DNA of 64,000 bases, taken from positions 1-64,000 of the forward strand of contig JBAYVU010000006.1 in NCBI GenBank assembly GCA_041674385.1, in the 5' to 3' direction. Below are positions 17,633-25,938 of this stretch, in pieces. The position numbers were made by a program, and so were the translations under genes. The stretch comes from JACRAR01 sp041674385 (GTDB lineage: Bacteria; Pseudomonadota; Gammaproteobacteria; Burkholderiales; Rhodocyclaceae). The notes under the pieces are model-generated. The model did no database searches. It saw nothing but the letters and a program-made list of their open reading frames with translations, and was not told the DNA's origin. Position 1 is the stretch's first letter. Each line of letters starts with the position of its first letter.

Positions 17633-17641
17633 CGCGTGTGC

Positions 17642-18601
17642 TCAATTTTTCCTGCCCCGCCTGGCGTTCTTGATCGTTTCCGAGGTGACGGACGGACCTT
17701 CATCCATCAACCCTGCCGCTTCCGTGCAGAGGAATTGCCGGAAGGCTTCCGCCAAGGACAGCTGACGCTTCTCCGCGCGACGCACCAGATACCATTGGCG
17801 CAGCACCGGCGTGCCGGCGACACGCAGGGTGACGAGCCGCCCGACCGCCAATTCGAGCTCAACGGTACGCGCTGAAATAAAGGCGATACCCATGCCGGCC
17901 ATCACCGCCTGCTTGATGGTTTCGTTGCTGCTCATCTCGAAGGTATGCGCCAGGCTCACCTCCTGCTCGGCAAAGAAGCGCTCCATTGCGCTGCGCGTGC
18001 CCGAACCCGGCTCGCGGATCAGGAAGGTTTCCTGTCCCAGCGCGGTGGGTGCGATGCGGCGGCGGGCGGCAAGCGCATGCGTCGGCGGGGCGATGATGAC
18101 CAGGGGGTTTGCGGCAAAAGCGTCGGCGACGGTGTCCAGTTCCGCAGGCGGGCGGCCCATGATGGCGAGGTCGATCTCATTGTCGGCAAGCTGGCGGACG
18201 ATCTTCTCCCGGTTATAGACGCCGAGGTTCAGCTCGATGCCGGGATGCCGGGTGCGAAAAACCGCCAATAGCCGGGGCGCGAAATATTTGGCGGTGCTTA
18301 CCACACCGATGTTGAGTTGGCCGCCGCGCAGGCCGCGAATCGCCGCCAGGGATTCCTCCGCCATGCGCAACTGCCGGGCAATGACACGGGCATGGCGCGC
18401 GAGTTCGGCGCCGGCATCGGTCAGGAAGATTTTCTTGCCGACCTGCTCGGTGAGCGGCAGTCCGGCGTCTTCCTCCAGGCCGCGCACCTGCATCGAGACC
18501 GCGGGTTGGGTCAGGTGCAGTTCTTCGGCGGCGCGCGAAAAGGAAAGGTGGCGCGCCACCGCTTCGAAGACCTTGAGCTGGCGCAGCGTGACGTTTTTCA
18601 T
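17642..18601 (-). CDS. cbbR: LysR-type regulator of Calvin-cycle genes
   Basis: A 319-residue LysR regulator: N-terminal winged helix (LRQLKVFEAVARHLSFSRAA, LTQPAVSMQV) and a two-lobe effector domain (GVVSTAKYFAPRLLA, IREPGSGTRSAMERFF). Position, divergent to cbbY-cbbM, and the GSGTR region match CbbR, which activates cbb operons in response to metabolites such as RuBP, PEP or NADPH. The C-terminal RRGRKN tail is short and basic. T-N11-A palindromes lie in the intergenic region and before cbbM. Subfamily assignment rests on context plus overall similarity. Confidence 0.88.
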   Translation of the reverse strand: MKNVTLRQLKVFEAVARHLSFSRAAEELHLTQPAVSMQVRGLEEDAGLPLTEQVGKKIFLTDAGAELARHARVIARQLRMAEESLAAIRGLRGGQLNIGVVSTAKYFAPRLLAVFRTRHPGIELNLGVYNREKIVRQLADNEIDLAIMGRPPAELDTVADAFAANPLVIIAPPTHALAARRRIAPTALGQETFLIREPGSGTRSAMERFFAEQEVSLAHTFEMSSNETIKQAVMAGMGIAFISARTVELELAVGRLVTLRVAGTPVLRQWYLVRRAEKRQLSLAEAFRQFLCTEAAGLMDEGPSVTSETIKNARRGRKN

Positions 18602-18634
18602 GGCGGAGAACCCGTATGGCGTAAAGACCGCAGC

Positions 18635-18649
18635 TTATCATCTGGATAA
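18635..18649. promoter_or_regulatory. LysR-type (CbbR) binding site, cbbR-cbbY intergenic
   Basis: Inverted repeat TTATC-ATCTG-GATAA containing a T-N11-A core, midway in the 83-base divergent region. LysR regulators bind such sites to control the divergent gene and themselves. A second loose direct repeat (CTTATG) follows at about 18667-18688. Confidence 0.5.
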
Positions 18650-18684
18650 ATATTTGTGACTGTTGCTTATGTCAGATTGTTCTT

Positions 18685-19443
18685 ATGCTGAGCTCCATGA
18701 ACTTGTCCGCAATCATTTTCGACGTCGATGGCACGCTGGCCGATACCGAGCGTAACGGCCAGCGGCCCGCCTTCAATGCCGCCTTCGCCGAGGACGGGCT
18801 GGCTTGGCATTGGGACGAAGAACTGTATGGCAGTCTGCTCGCGGTCGCGGGCGGCAAGGAGCGTATCCGGCATTTCGCTGCCCGCCATGACCCGGCCTTT
18901 CTTTCCCGCCCCGACTGCGACGACCGGATCGCCCGCCTGCATGCGGCGAAGACGCGACATTTCGTGGCACGGCTGGAAACCGGAGGCATTCACATTCCGC
19001 TGCGCCCAGGCGTAGCAGAGCTGATCGACGAGGCCCGCGCCGCAAACCTGCTGCTGGCCATCGCTACCACCGCCTCGCCGGAGAACGTCGCGGCGCTGCT
19101 GCGCGCCAACCTGGGACCGACCGCCGAGAGCTGGTTCGCAGTCATCGGCGCCGGCGATGTCGTGCCGGCAAAGAAGCCCGCCCCGGATATTTATCGCTGG
19201 GTCTTGCAGCGCCTGGATCTGCCCGCCGGCGCCTGCCTCGCCGTCGAGGATTCGGCCCATGGGCTGGCTGCCAGTCTCGGCTGCGGCATCCCCACGCTGG
19301 TCACCAGCAACGACTACACCCGACAGCAGGATTTCAGAGGCGCGCTGACTGTGCTGCCCGACCTTGGCGGCACCCGTCTTGACCAACTGCGCCGGCTCCA
19401 TCGCTTAGGGCGTATTCCCGGTCGATCGGCGCATACGCCCTAA
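18685..19443 (+). CDS. cbbY: CbbY-type HAD phosphatase
   Basis: A 252-residue haloacid dehalogenase-superfamily phosphatase. Motif I is DVDGTLADTE (catalytic Asp pair), motif II lies in ATTASPEN, motif III is the Lys of AKKPAPDIY and motif IV is VEDSAHGL. CbbY removes the RuBisCO inhibitor xylulose-1,5-bisphosphate in Rhodobacter and plants; its place beside cbbM supports that role. Either ATG (18685 or 18697) could start it; the second fits the family better. Confidence 0.88.
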   Translation: MLSSMNLSAIIFDVDGTLADTERNGQRPAFNAAFAEDGLAWHWDEELYGSLLAVAGGKERIRHFAARHDPAFLSRPDCDDRIARLHAAKTRHFVARLETGGIHIPLRPGVAELIDEARAANLLLAIATTASPENVAALLRANLGPTAESWFAVIGAGDVVPAKKPAPDIYRWVLQRLDLPAGACLAVEDSAHGLAASLGCGIPTLVTSNDYTRQQDFRGALTVLPDLGGTRLDQLRRLHRLGRIPGRSAHTP

Positions 19444-19460
19444 TTTATGGTCACCATAAA
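19444..19460. promoter_or_regulatory. CbbR-like operator upstream of cbbM
   Basis: A perfect inverted repeat TTTATGG-TCA-CCATAAA with a T-N11-A core, starting directly after the cbbY stop codon and centred about 100 bases before the cbbM start. This suggests cbbM has its own CbbR-controlled promoter inside the cluster; a TATACA hexamer at about 19480 is a possible -10 box. Confidence 0.6.
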
Positions 19461-19550
19461 AAACTGTGAATGTCTTTTATACACCATGCGCACTAAGATG
19501 CTTTCAACCGCAGCTTTCATTCATCATCAAAATCCATAAGGAGTATCGAC

Positions 19551-20927
19551 ATGGACCAGTCGAACCGCTACGCCAATCTCGCTCTCGAGGAAGCCGACCT
19601 GATCGCCGGCGGCCGTCACGTGTTGTGCGCCTACCTCATGAAACCGAAAACCGGTTTCGGCAACTATCTCGCCACCGCCGCGCACTTCGCCGCCGAATCT
19701 TCCACGGGCACGAATGTGGAAGTCAGCACCACCGACGACTTCACCCGCAGCGTCGATGCGCTGGTTTATGACATCGACGAAGCCCGCGAGATCATGAAGA
19801 TCGCCTATCCGGTGGAGCTATTCGACCGCAACATCACCGATGGACGCGCGATGCTGGCCTCCTTCCTGACCCTGACCATCGGCAACAACCAGGGCATGGG
19901 CGACGTCGAATACGCCAAGATGCACGACTTCTACATCCCGCCCAAGTTCCTGGCGCTGTTCGACGGCCCGGCGATGAACATAGTCGATATGTGGCGCACC
20001 CTCGGTCGTCCGCTGGCCAACGGCGGCATGATCGTCGGCACCATCATCAAGCCCAAGCTGGGCCTGCGGCCGCAGCCGTTCGCCGATGCCTGCCACGAAT
20101 TCTGGTTGGGCGGCGATTTCATCAAGAACGATGAGCCGCAGGGCAACCAGGTGTTCGCGCCGCTGCGGGAAACCATCCGCCTGGTCGCCGATGCCATGCG
20201 CCGCGCACAGGACAAGACCGGCGAAGCCAAGCTGTTCTCGGCCAACATCACCGCCGACGATCCCTTCGAAATGATCGCGCGCGGCGAATATATCCTCGAA
20301 ACCTTCGCCGAGAACGCTTCCCACGTCGCCTTCCTGGTCGATGGCTACGTCGCCGGCGCCACCGCGGTCACCACCTGCCGGCGGCGTTTTCCCGGCCAGT
20401 TCCTGCATTACCATCGCGCCGGCCACGGCGCCGTGACCTCGGCGCAGTCGAAGCGCGGCTATAGCGCCTTCGTGCATTGCAAGATGGCGCGGCTGCAAGG
20501 CGCTTCCGGCATGCATGTCGGCACCATGGGCTACGGCAAGATGGAAGGCGGCAAGGATGACCGCAGCATTGTCTATATGCTGGAGCGCGACAGCGCCGAC
20601 GGCCCCTTCTACCGCCAGGAATGGCAGGGCATGAAGGCCACCACCGGCATCATTTCGGGTGGCATGAACGCCTTGCGCCTGCCGGGGTTCTTCGACAATC
20701 TGGGCCATTGCAACATAATCCAGACTTCCGGCGGCGGCGCCTTCGGCCACCAGGGCGGCGGCGCAGCGGGCGCCAGATCGCTCAAGCAGGCACGCGATGC
20801 CTGGATGGCGGGCACCAATCTGGTCGAATACGCCAAGGATCACGCGGAGCTCAGGGGCGCCTTCGAATCTTTCGCAGCCGATGCGGACAAGCTCTATCCG
20901 GGCTGGCGCGTAGCCTTAAAAATTTGA
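19551..20927 (+). CDS. cbbM: ribulose-1,5-bisphosphate carboxylase/oxygenase, form II
   Basis: The CO2-fixing enzyme. The 458-residue length, and absence of a small-subunit gene, identify form II. Active-site residues are all present: K167 and K169 in GTIIKPKLGL, the carbamylated K192 with D194 and E195 in GGDFIKNDEP, and loop-6 K330 in GTMGYGKMEGG. A good AAGGAG ribosome-binding site precedes the ATG. Form II enzymes have low CO2/O2 specificity and suit high-CO2 or low-O2 habitats. The activase genes cbbQ/cbbO, often downstream of cbbM, are not in this window; fbp follows after 13 bases. Confidence 0.98.
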   Translation: MDQSNRYANLALEEADLIAGGRHVLCAYLMKPKTGFGNYLATAAHFAAESSTGTNVEVSTTDDFTRSVDALVYDIDEAREIMKIAYPVELFDRNITDGRAMLASFLTLTIGNNQGMGDVEYAKMHDFYIPPKFLALFDGPAMNIVDMWRTLGRPLANGGMIVGTIIKPKLGLRPQPFADACHEFWLGGDFIKNDEPQGNQVFAPLRETIRLVADAMRRAQDKTGEAKLFSANITADDPFEMIARGEYILETFAENASHVAFLVDGYVAGATAVTTCRRRFPGQFLHYHRAGHGAVTSAQSKRGYSAFVHCKMARLQGASGMHVGTMGYGKMEGGKDDRSIVYMLERDSADGPFYRQEWQGMKATTGIISGGMNALRLPGFFDNLGHCNIIQTSGGGAFGHQGGGAAGARSLKQARDAWMAGTNLVEYAKDHAELRGAFESFAADADKLYPGWRVALKI

Positions 20928-20940
20928 AGAGGAAGCAGCC

Positions 20941-22038
20941 ATGCATAACGGGCGCAAGACGCTGACGCATTACACCATCGAGGAAGAGCACAAGCATCCG
21001 GGCGCCTCGGGCGAGTTTTCCGGGCTGCTCAATTCGCTCGCCATGTCGGTCAAGATCATCTCCAACCAAGTCAGCAAGGGCGCCCTGATCGGCGCCTGGG
21101 GCGATGCGGCGACTCCCTCGGGCGATGCCACAGTCAATGTCCAGGGCGAGGTGCAGAAAAAACTCGACGTCATCAGCAACCAGGTCATGCTGCAGGAGAA
21201 CCAGTGGTCGGGCCATCTGGCCGGCATGGTCTCCGAAGAAATGGAGGAAGTCTATCCGGTATCCAACCCGCATAGGCGCGGCAAGTATCTGCTGGTATTC
21301 GATCCGCTGGACGGCAGCTCGAACATCGATGTCAACCTGACGGTGGGCACGATCTTTTCGATCCTGCGCGCGCCCAACCCGGGCGAGACGGCGAAACTGG
21401 CGGATTTTCTCCAGCCGGGTACGCAGCAAGTCTGCGCCGGCTTTGCCCTCTACGGACCTTCCACCATGCTGGTGCTGACCACCGGCAACGGGGTCGACGG
21501 CTTCACCCTCGACCGCGAGATCGGCTCCTTCATGCTGACGCATCCGCAGATGCGCATTCCGCAAGACACCCAGGAATTCGCCATCAACGCCTCCAACGAG
21601 CGCTTCTGGGAACCGCCGGTGAAACGTTATGTTGCGGAATGTCTGGCCGGTTCGACGGGGCCGCGCGGCAAGGACTTCAACATGCGCTGGATCGCCTCGC
21701 TGGTCGCGGAAACTTTCCGGATACTGACGCGCGGCGGCATCTTCATGTACCCGCGCGACAACAAGGATCCCGCCAAACCCGGCCGGCTGCGCCTGCTCTA
21801 CGAAGCCAACCCGATCTCCTTCATTGTGGAGCAGGCCGGCGGCGCTTCCAGCACCGGCAGGGAGCGCATCATGGCGTTGCAGCCGGACAGCCTGCATCAG
21901 CGCGTGCCGCTGATCTTCGGCTCGAAGAATGAAGTCGCCCAGGTTGCGCGCTATCATGACGACTATGTCAGCGGCAGGGATGCAAACAGTTTCGACTCAC
22001 CGCTGTTCGCAACGCGTTCGCTGTTCAGGACGAATTAA
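20941..22038 (+). CDS. fbp: fructose-1,6-bisphosphatase class I
   Basis: A 365-residue class I FBPase (CbbF role) that makes fructose 6-phosphate for RuBP regeneration. The metal/phosphate motif DPLDGSSNIDVN is at residues 121-132; the substrate-binding RGGIFMYPRD and LLYEANPISFIVEQAGG segments are near the C-terminus. It lies 13 bases after cbbM and 16 bases before prk, so these three are co-transcribed. Confidence 0.96.
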   Translation: MHNGRKTLTHYTIEEEHKHPGASGEFSGLLNSLAMSVKIISNQVSKGALIGAWGDAATPSGDATVNVQGEVQKKLDVISNQVMLQENQWSGHLAGMVSEEMEEVYPVSNPHRRGKYLLVFDPLDGSSNIDVNLTVGTIFSILRAPNPGETAKLADFLQPGTQQVCAGFALYGPSTMLVLTTGNGVDGFTLDREIGSFMLTHPQMRIPQDTQEFAINASNERFWEPPVKRYVAECLAGSTGPRGKDFNMRWIASLVAETFRILTRGGIFMYPRDNKDPAKPGRLRLLYEANPISFIVEQAGGASSTGRERIMALQPDSLHQRVPLIFGSKNEVAQVARYHDDYVSGRDANSFDSPLFATRSLFRTN

Positions 22039-22054
22039 GCCATCGGGAGACAGC

Positions 22055-22927
22055 ATGTCAGCCAAACACCCCGTCGTCGCCATCACCGGTTCTTCAGGCG
22101 CCGGAACAACTTCGGTCACCCGGACGTTCCAGCACATATTCCGCCGCGAATCGATTGCGCCCGCGCTCGTCGAAGGCGATTCGTTCCATCGCTACGATCG
22201 CCAGGCAATGAAGCAGGCGATGACCGATGCCGCCAAGAACGGCAACCATCACTTCAGCCATTTCGGTCCCGAAGCCAACCTGCTGGAAGAACTCGAAGCG
22301 CTCTTCCGCGATTACGGCAAGACCGGCTCCGGCAAGATACGCAAGTACCTGCATGACGAGGAGGAAGCGGCGCCTTACCGGCAGAAGCCCGGCACCTTCA
22401 CGCCCTGGGAGGACATTCCGGCCGGCACCGACATGATGTTCTACGAAGGCCTGCACGGCGCCGTGGTGACCGACAAGGTGAACATCGCGCGGCATGCCGA
22501 CCTGCTGGTGGGCGTGGTGCCCATCATCAACCTGGAGTGGATACAGAAACTGCACCGCGACAAGCGCGCCCGCGGCTATTCCACCGAAGCGGTGGTGGAC
22601 ACCATCCTGCGGCGCATGCCGGATTACGTGAACTACATCACCCCGCAGTTCTCGCAGACCCACGTCAACTTTCAGCGCGTGCCGACCGTCGACACCTCCA
22701 ACCCGTTCATCGCGCTGGACATCCCGACCCTGGACGAATCTTTCGTGGTGATCCGCTTCCGCAATCCCAAGGGCATCGATTTTCCCTATCTGTTGAGCAT
22801 GATCCACGACTCCTTCATGTCGCGGCCGAACATCATCGTGGTGCCCGGCGGCAAGATGGAACTGGCCATGCAATTGATTTTCACGCCCTTGCTGCTGCGC
22901 TTGATGGAGAACCGCAAGCGGAGCTGA
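22055..22927 (+). CDS. prk: phosphoribulokinase
   Basis: PRK (CbbP) phosphorylates ribulose 5-phosphate to RuBP with ATP, the reaction unique to the Calvin cycle. The 290-residue protein is of the bacterial, non-redox-regulated type: P-loop GSSGAGTTSV at residues 12-21, EGDSFHRYDR, and the catalytic-loop region FYEGLHGAVVTD. The open frame extends upstream inside fbp, but the ATG at 22055 follows a GGGAGA ribosome-binding site and begins the family's AKHPVVAITG. Bacterial PRK is usually activated by NADH. Confidence 0.97.
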   Translation: MSAKHPVVAITGSSGAGTTSVTRTFQHIFRRESIAPALVEGDSFHRYDRQAMKQAMTDAAKNGNHHFSHFGPEANLLEELEALFRDYGKTGSGKIRKYLHDEEEAAPYRQKPGTFTPWEDIPAGTDMMFYEGLHGAVVTDKVNIARHADLLVGVVPIINLEWIQKLHRDKRARGYSTEAVVDTILRRMPDYVNYITPQFSQTHVNFQRVPTVDTSNPFIALDIPTLDESFVVIRFRNPKGIDFPYLLSMIHDSFMSRPNIIVVPGGKMELAMQLIFTPLLLRLMENRKRS

Positions 22928-22938
22928 GGCGGTGCGTC

Positions 22939-22989
22939 ATGCCGGGGCGAATTACTTTGTTGCGACAGGAAAGTAACCAAAGAAGCGCT
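22939..22989. repeat. dispersed repeat, copy 1
   Basis: Carries TTACTTTGTTGCGACAGG followed by AAAGTAACCAAAGAAGCGC. The same element occurs at 25755-25822 in the opposite orientation. The core is palindromic. These two copies flank the cyclic-nucleotide-binding gene and the ParA-alarmone synthetase pair. Confidence 0.65.
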
Positions 22990-23027
22990 GCCGGCCACTT
23001 CAACTGATCTCATACAGGAAATGCGTC

Positions 23028-23411
23028 ATGGAAAATGTTTCAGCTTGGCTAGTACAGAAACTCCTTAGCAGAGAAGGTCAGCATCAATCCACCATCCGCG
23101 AGTATGAACCGGGTCAGAGCGTCTTCCGTGTCGGCGATCCCGGCGATTATCTCGCTGTCGTTCTCTCCGGTGGCGTAGAGATTCGTAAGAATGGGGTTGT
23201 TATCTCCGTTATCGAGCATGGAGGCATGTTTGGCGAGATGGCTCTGATTGACGGCAAACCCCGTTCTGCCGATGCAGAAGCCAGGAGTCATTCCAGGATC
23301 GCGGAGGTTCGAGAAGGCGAGTTCATCAGCCTGATCGAGGCCACACCCCATTTCAGTATTGCCGTCATGAGAATCTTGACCGAACGTCTTAGGCGCAATA
23401 TTGAATCCTAA
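23028..23411 (+). CDS. stand-alone cyclic-nucleotide-binding domain protein
   Basis: A 127-residue CNBD (CAP-type beta-roll): YEPGQSVFRVGDPGDYL, GVEIRKNG, GGMFGEMALIDGKPRSADAEA with the phosphate-binding cassette, then two C-terminal helices. It has no DNA-binding domain or catalytic partner domain, so it is not a Crp/Fnr regulator. It may bind cNMP or act as a scaffold. It follows prk after 100 bases including the dispersed repeat; similar short CNBD proteins occur near autotrophy genes, but the link here is contextual. Confidence 0.82.
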   Translation: MENVSAWLVQKLLSREGQHQSTIREYEPGQSVFRVGDPGDYLAVVLSGGVEIRKNGVVISVIEHGGMFGEMALIDGKPRSADAEARSHSRIAEVREGEFISLIEATPHFSIAVMRILTERLRRNIES

Positions 23412-23636
23412 TTGTCATGGCTATTTGACCGACGGCTATCTGGCGGTGAAATCGTTGACTCCTGAGGCTCTGGTCGGCCAGAAGCGGACATTGCAAGTTT
23501 TTTTCTGGCAGCCCGGCAGGAAGGCATAATTCGATTGTCGTTGTGGCTAGCTATGGGGTAAGCGCGAGACAACTTGACAAGCAATACCGGCTGCTTTACG
23601 ACTATCTTTTGTTGCACAATTACGTGAGGGTTCGCG

Positions 23637-24737
23637 ATGAAGGCTATTTCCATATTTAATAATAAGGGGGGCGTTGGTAAGACTACCCTAACGTTTCACC
23701 TCGCGCATGCGTTAGCTGAGTTAGGCAACCGCACCTTGATTGTAGATTTCGATCCTCAGTGCAATCTCACAATCCTCGGACTGGACGAAGAAGCTCTCCA
23801 CCAGATATGGCTTGAAGAAGATGACTTTATCGAGGACTTTCAGTCCGCTCGTGATAAGTTATCACAGAAGGCTTTCGAGAGATTGACCTCAATGCCGAGG
23901 TCAATTCACTTCCTGCTGAAGCCAGCAGAAGATGGCGCGGCGGAAATTGGAAGCATGCCGCCTCCGGTTCCACTAGCTACAAACTTAGACCTTATCCCGG
24001 GGCGCCTTACAATGCATCTTTACGAGGATAAGATTGCGGGGCGGTGGAGCGACGTCTATCAGGGTGACCCTCTTGCGGTCCGGACGATCACAAGGCCGCG
24101 GGAACTGGCTGAAGGATACGCCAAACAACACGGGTACGACTTCGTGATCATGGATACCTCTCCTAGTTTGGGCGCTATGAATAAGGTGGTCATTTCCACG
24201 ACCGATGGCTTCGTAATTCCTTGTATGCCGGATATGTTTTCGCTTTATGGTGTACGAAATATTGGTAATGCGCTCGCTGTATGGAAGAAACAGTTCGACA
24301 CGATCTTTCATCTGCTTTCTGCGGAGAAGCGAAAATCATTCCCCCCCAACTTCGTGCGGCTGCTCGGCTTCACTATCTACAACGCCAAAAAGTATACCGG
24401 GGTCACGAGGTGGGATTTGGCTAAGGCACATTACAATTATGCAATGGAGATACCTAACGCAATAGAGAAGTTTGTTCGGCCGGAGATTCGTGACCATGTT
24501 AGCAAGGCGCTTCTTGGTCATCCGATTGGGGAAACCGCGATTATGCACACGCACAATACACTTCCCACAATGGCGCAACGATATCACCTCCCCATGTGGC
24601 GAGTGCCGTCTTGCAAAGATCTAGAGGCTGGGGATCGAAGCACTGTATTGGCCAACCGAGCAATATACGAGAGCATGAAGGACAAGTATATTGAATTTGC
24701 ACAGGATATGCTTTCGCGCATGGACTCCCTAAAATAA
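23637..24737 (+). CDS. ParA/MinD-family ATPase
   Basis: A 366-residue deviant Walker ATPase: FNNKGGVGKTT (residues 7-17) with the signature lysine, DFDPQCNLT (switch I) and FVIMDTSPSLGAMNK (Walker B). It is longer than plasmid ParA, with an insert at about 60-130 and a C-terminal extension. There is no ParB gene or parS site nearby; instead the next gene, 14 bases downstream, is a RelA/SpoT synthetase. Codon use looks more AT-rich than in the adjoining cbb genes, which suggests acquisition. It may position or gate its partner rather than partition DNA. Confidence 0.85.
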   Translation: MKAISIFNNKGGVGKTTLTFHLAHALAELGNRTLIVDFDPQCNLTILGLDEEALHQIWLEEDDFIEDFQSARDKLSQKAFERLTSMPRSIHFLLKPAEDGAAEIGSMPPPVPLATNLDLIPGRLTMHLYEDKIAGRWSDVYQGDPLAVRTITRPRELAEGYAKQHGYDFVIMDTSPSLGAMNKVVISTTDGFVIPCMPDMFSLYGVRNIGNALAVWKKQFDTIFHLLSAEKRKSFPPNFVRLLGFTIYNAKKYTGVTRWDLAKAHYNYAMEIPNAIEKFVRPEIRDHVSKALLGHPIGETAIMHTHNTLPTMAQRYHLPMWRVPSCKDLEAGDRSTVLANRAIYESMKDKYIEFAQDMLSRMDSLK

Positions 24738-24751
24738 TCAGCAAGACAAAC

Positions 24752-25414
24752 ATGGACAGGCAGGAGTCGATTAACGCCGCACTGACTGCGGTTCAGGAGA
24801 AGTCGCATGAGCTATCCTTGTTTATGGAAGGTGTTGGCAAATGGTTTCTGACTCATCCGAAATTGAATTGCTCTGACCTGCCAATCGTTCACTCTGTCAA
24901 GATGCGTCTCAAGAATTCAAGCCACCTTCGCGGGAAACTAGAGCGAAAGTGGAGCAATGAGGTTTCAATTGGACCGGATAACGTATTCGAAAAAATTACC
25001 GACTTAGCTGGAGTGCGGGTCTTGCACGTCTATCAAGACCAATTCCCAAAGATTCATGCCGAAATTCTAAACAAGGTGGTTAACCTTAAGGATTGGTACT
25101 TGGCTGAACCCCCTCGGGCCTACACATGGGATCCGGAATCAAAGCAATTCTTTGAAAATGCCGGGATTACAGTGCATGTTAAAGAAAGCTTCTATACCAG
25201 CGTTCATTACTTGGTCCGCCCAAGAGCTGACTCGCCCATTTGCTGTGAAGTGCAAGTCCGCACTCTTTTTGAAGAGATTTGGGGGGAGGTTGATCACGCC
25301 CTAAACTACCCTCAGCCATCGGAGATTATTTCTTGTCGTGAACAGCTTCGCGTACTCGCCAAATTGGTTGGTGCCGGGAGCCGCCTAGTTGATTCAATTT
25401 TTCGTAGTACATAG
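24752..25414 (+). CDS. single-domain RelA/SpoT alarmone synthetase
   Basis: A 220-residue small (p)ppGpp-synthetase-like protein. Catalytic features of the RelA/SpoT nucleotidyltransferase are visible: R52-x-K54 and K62 in KMRLKNSSHLRGK, D84 in ITDLAGVRVL, Y148 in FYTSVHY and E166 in CEVQVRT. There is no HD hydrolase, TGS or ACT domain, so it cannot hydrolyse or sense ribosomes. Similar stand-alone synthetases act as housekeeping alarmone makers or as toxins that pyrophosphorylate nucleotides or tRNA. It forms a two-gene unit with the upstream ParA-like ATPase. Confidence 0.87.
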   Translation: MDRQESINAALTAVQEKSHELSLFMEGVGKWFLTHPKLNCSDLPIVHSVKMRLKNSSHLRGKLERKWSNEVSIGPDNVFEKITDLAGVRVLHVYQDQFPKIHAEILNKVVNLKDWYLAEPPRAYTWDPESKQFFENAGITVHVKESFYTSVHYLVRPRADSPICCEVQVRTLFEEIWGEVDHALNYPQPSEIISCREQLRVLAKLVGAGSRLVDSIFRST

Positions 25415-25938
25415 CTATCGTCAGTAAATGCACAAGTAGATTGGCAGCGAGAAATGTTCGCGGAGAGCCAACTGGTAGTTGTGTTTTTAAGTCGGTCGGT
25501 GAAAATGGGACAAGGAAATTTTCGGACAACGGCTGCTTTGGGTACTAACCGGAACTTCACTACCCCAATCTATTTTGGATAATAGAATAGAAATCACGGT
25601 GCCGAATTCGACCCACCCGCCCCTCTGCCCCGCCGAGCGGAGGACTGCCAGACCGGGGCAGTCCGGACTCGCTGTTTGAGCCGAAGGCGAGTTTGCGAGT
25701 CCGGCCGGGCTAGCGGTCCGGAGCGAGGGAAGCCGTAGGCCGGGACAGCGGGGAGCGCTTCTTTGGTTCCTTTCTTGTCGCGACAAGAAAGGAACTCGCC
25801 CGCCGGGGCGAAACCCGGCACATGCACGCAGCAAATCCATCAATAGTCTGTTTCTATCAGTCACCGCCAGCTACCCAAAACCCCCGGTTTGGCAGATAAT
25901 TACGGGCTTGCTCCGAGCAGGATAACCGAAGGATTCAG
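25415..25938. other. 524-base gap before transketolase
   Basis: The first ~190 bases are AT-rich with no recognisable gene. From about 25605 the sequence turns GC-rich and carries the dispersed repeat described separately. The promoter of cbbT must lie at its right end or further upstream; no clear CbbR palindrome was seen. Confidence 0.4.
25755..25822. repeat. dispersed repeat, copy 2, with 30-base palindrome
   Basis: Contains a perfect palindrome at 25766-25795 (15-base arms GTTCCTTTCTTGTCG and CGACAAGAAAGGAAC) flanked by AGCGCTTCTTTG. It matches copy 1 (22939-22989) in inverted orientation. This type of GC-rich palindromic repeat is found between genes in many proteobacteria. Confidence 0.7.

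Noticed and set aside
17642..18601. cbbR as a generic LysR regulator of another pathway
   Set aside because: Divergent placement to cbbY-cbbM and T-N11-A palindromes at both promoters favour CbbR.
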